A stretch of 64,000 bases of DNA, taken from the NCBI RefSeq assembly GCF_000426765.1, contig NZ_AUFZ01000005.1:25737-89736 (forward strand), given 5' to 3'. The position numbers were made by a program, and so were the translations under genes. Below, piece by piece: positions 62,371 through 64,000 of this stretch; position 1 is the first letter of the stretch, and the number at the start of each line of letters is the position of its first letter. Origin of the DNA: Vibrio litoralis DSM 17657. Lineage in GTDB: Bacteria > Pseudomonadota > Gammaproteobacteria > Enterobacterales > Vibrionaceae. Under the pieces are notes generated by a model. The model ran no database searches. It had not been told where the DNA came from and saw only the letters and a list, made by a program, of their open reading frames with translations.

Positions 62371-63630
62371 ATGCCGTCTATTGTTGTTGTGGGTGCGAAC
62401 TGGGGTGATGAAGGTAAAGGCCGCATCGTTGATTTTTTAGCAGGTGAAGCGGCTGCAAGCATTCGTTTTCAAGGTGGGAATAATGCAGGTCATACCGTGG
62501 TAAACGATCATGGCACCTTTAAGTTACACCAACTACCAAGCGGCATTTTTAATCCTAGTTGTATTGCCGTATTAGGCCCAGGCATGGTGATTAGCCCTGC
62601 TGCGTTAAGCGAAGAAATTTTGGAAGTTCAAGCCGCTGGCGTAGAAGTGAAACTGTGTATTTCAGATCGCGCTACCTTATGTTTACCTTTACACGCATTA
62701 GAAGACACCTTAGAAGAACAGCGTCTAGGTGATGCGGCTTACGGATCTACTCGCCAAGGTATTGCGCCAGCTTATGGCGACCGCGTAATGAAAAAAGGTA
62801 TTCTAGTCGGATGGCTAAACCAACCAGAAGTTTTGCAAGAGCGTATTCAATTCATGTTGGATTGGAAAATGCCGCAACTTAAAGCGCTATATCCTAGCTG
62901 CGACTTTTCTCAAACCGCCAGTGAAATGACCGAATGGTTGCTTGAAGTTACCGCGGCGTGGCGCCCATTTATTTGCAACGTCACAGAACCACTTAAAGCG
63001 CTGCAAGCTAAAGATGCCAATCTGTTATTTGAAGCGCAACTTGGAGCTGGCCGTGATTTAGTTTATGGCGAATACCCATACACAACTTCATCAAATGTTA
63101 CCGCAGCTTATGCTGGCATTGGCAGTGGTTTACCTGCGCTGCGTCCTGAGCGTGTTATTGCAGTGGCTAAATCATTCAGCTCATCGGTTGGTACTGGTAC
63201 TCTGGTTACAGCAATGGAAGAGCAAGATAATTTCCGTGAAAGTGCCAATGAGTATGGCGCAGTCACTGGTCGTCCTCGTGATATGGGTTACTTTGATGCT
63301 GTCGCCACGCGCAACGGCGTTGAACTGCAAGCGGCGACTGAAATTGCCCTAACCAAGATTGATTGTCTATCAGGCATGCAGGATCTTAAAATCTGTGTCG
63401 CCTACGCCGGTGAATACTCTGAAAATCCAATCTGGCCACAAACGGCTGCATTAAGTCCAGTGTATGAAAATATGCAAGGTTGGAATGAGGACATCACAGG
63501 TTGTCGTCACTTTGCTGACCTACCACAAGCCGCTCAAGATTATGTGACTCGTATTGAAGAACTGATGGGCGTACCAGTGAGCATGGTTTCAGTTGGCCCA
63601 GAGCGTGATCAAATGATTATACGCTCTTAA
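62371..63630 (+). CDS. purA2: Adenylosuccinate synthetase, divergent second copy
   Basis: This 419-residue PurA paralogue has the catalytic P-loop-like GANWGDEGKGRIVDFL (Asp kept), GGNNAGHTVV (catalytic His kept) and GEYPYTTSSNVTAAYAGIGSG. Two regions differ from E. coli PurA: FEGAQGTLLDID is FEAQLGAGRDLVY, and the aspartate-binding GRRRRTGWLD is GRPRDMGYFD. Other vibrios also carry a second PurA of this length. It may favour a different nucleotide or amino acid. AGGAG precedes the ATG. Confidence 0.85.
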   Translation: MPSIVVVGANWGDEGKGRIVDFLAGEAAASIRFQGGNNAGHTVVNDHGTFKLHQLPSGIFNPSCIAVLGPGMVISPAALSEEILEVQAAGVEVKLCISDRATLCLPLHALEDTLEEQRLGDAAYGSTRQGIAPAYGDRVMKKGILVGWLNQPEVLQERIQFMLDWKMPQLKALYPSCDFSQTASEMTEWLLEVTAAWRPFICNVTEPLKALQAKDANLLFEAQLGAGRDLVYGEYPYTTSSNVTAAYAGIGSGLPALRPERVIAVAKSFSSSVGTGTLVTAMEEQDNFRESANEYGAVTGRPRDMGYFDAVATRNGVELQAATEIALTKIDCLSGMQDLKICVAYAGEYSENPIWPQTAALSPVYENMQGWNEDITGCRHFADLPQAAQDYVTRIEELMGVPVSMVSVGPERDQMIIRS

Positions 63631-63652
63631 TCTACAAGCTCATCCTCCAATG

Positions 63653-63690
63653 AAAAACGCCGAGAACTCACCTGAGAACTCGGCGTTTTT
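63653..63690 (+). terminator. Intrinsic terminator of purA2
   Basis: AAAAACGCCGAG/CTCGGCGTTTTT with a 14-nt loop that can itself pair partly. Confidence 0.9.
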
Positions 63691-63733
63691 GTTATTACCA
63701 GAAATTATTTGTACAAAAACAAACCAGATTTCG

Positions 63734-63750
63734 CGTGATCCAGATCAAAT
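63734..63750. promoter_or_regulatory. CRP-like site upstream of the lipoprotein gene
   Basis: CGTGATCCAGATCAAAT matches the core of the CRP consensus TGTGATCTAGATCACAT at 14 of 17 positions. It lies about 72 bases before the start at 63822, a distance suitable for activation. Confidence 0.45.
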
Positions 63751-63821
63751 ATTCATCAGGTGAATACATGTAGTCTGAGTTTATATAATTATTTTACATG
63801 GTGAAATATATAAGGATGAGA

Positions 63822-64000
63822 ATGTCGAAACTGTATATATCAACAATAATGGCCATGATGCTGAGCGCATGTGGTGGTGATGATACTCCGCAGAAAAAAT
63901 TAATAGACGAGAAAAGTTCTGTTGCAAAAACACTCCCTAGCACAAGTAACAATCAAATAAATGAAGCTAGCACACAGCAAATAAACCCTGCGCCTATTTC
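63822..64000 (+). CDS. Lipoprotein, 3'-truncated by window edge
   Basis: The visible 59 codons encode a lipoprotein signal (MSKLYISTIMAMMLSACGG, lipobox LSAC) followed by an Asp, Ser, Thr, Asn and Gln-rich linker. AAGGA lies 5 bases before the ATG at 63822; two in-frame ATGs further upstream are less well placed. The functional domain is beyond the window. Confidence 0.7.
   Translation, partial: MSKLYISTIMAMMLSACGGDDTPQKKLIDEKSSVAKTLPSTSNNQINEASTQQINPAPI

Noticed and set aside
1..64000. CRISPR array, integron attC array or insertion sequence with transposase
   Set aside because: I saw no regularly spaced direct repeats, no VCR-like array and no transposase; the only repeats are those listed.

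Overview
The window is AT-rich, gene-dense gammaproteobacterial DNA and almost certainly comes from the Vibrionaceae (Vibrio or a close relative). The supporting features are a Vibrio-type chromosomal dif site next to a ccoNOQP-ccoI-fnr-uspE-ttcA block, a potABCD operon, a NorM close to that of V. cholerae, a periplasmic LigE ligase, a second PurA and tungstate/formate dehydrogenase genes. No rRNA or CRISPR array is visible; two tRNA-Val genes are.

Layout. 1-4700: end of an unrecognised gene, yoaH, a small basic protein, divergent hdfR/maoP, a periplasmic DsbA-like oxidoreductase, a secreted TolA-III-like protein and a frameshifted membrane-protein remnant. 4730-12352: a filamentous (inovirus) prophage inserted at dif, bounded by a hybrid att site on the left and an intact 28-bp dif on the right. 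Its structural and replication genes lie on the minus strand (unknown 106-aa protein, Rep, RstB-like protein, small membrane proteins, pVIII, pIII, pVI, Zot/pI). Three plus-strand genes sit at the ends: a DUF3693-like regulator, a DUF3653-like protein and a second TolA-III-like secreted protein. 12466-23355: cbb3 cytochrome oxidase and its assembly factors, fnr with a perfect FNR box, uspE and ttcA. 23455-25711: a three-gene minus-strand operon (membrane protein, Bax-like glucosaminidase, DUF2987-like periplasmic protein). 25961-29955: potABCD. 30054-41432: cobB, a membrane pseudo-ATPase paired with an MscS channel, nagK, an NlpC/P60 lipoprotein, a fructosamine-kinase-like protein, norM, ligE and an HAD phosphatase. 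41495-44817: a betaine/choline ABC transporter. 45014-54783: formate dehydrogenase subunits with maturation and accessory genes and fdhD. 54882-59656: tungstate transporter tupABC, mobA and a mobB-moeA fusion. 59867-64000: two tRNA-Val(GAC), a CNNM/CBS membrane protein, a LysR regulator divergent from a second purA, and the start of a lipoprotein.

How it fits together. The 12-23 kb and 45-60 kb blocks support low-oxygen life: a high-affinity oxidase, its FNR regulator, a respiratory formate dehydrogenase, its chaperones and sulfur-transfer factor, and import of W/Mo with synthesis of the guanylylated cofactor that the enzyme needs.

The most unusual part is the prophage. Its attachment site lies inside the 3' end of a regulator gene, so integration changes that protein's C-terminus and separates it from the genes that would follow it in the circular phage. 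One of those genes encodes a secreted protein resembling the host phage receptor domain TolA-III. The next gene is preceded by a terminator-like hairpin whose 3' arm is its own Shine-Dalgarno sequence. Outside the prophage, two families of intergenic palindromic repeats recur: a 57-bp element with co-varying arms, and a 162-bp MITE-like element in two copies.
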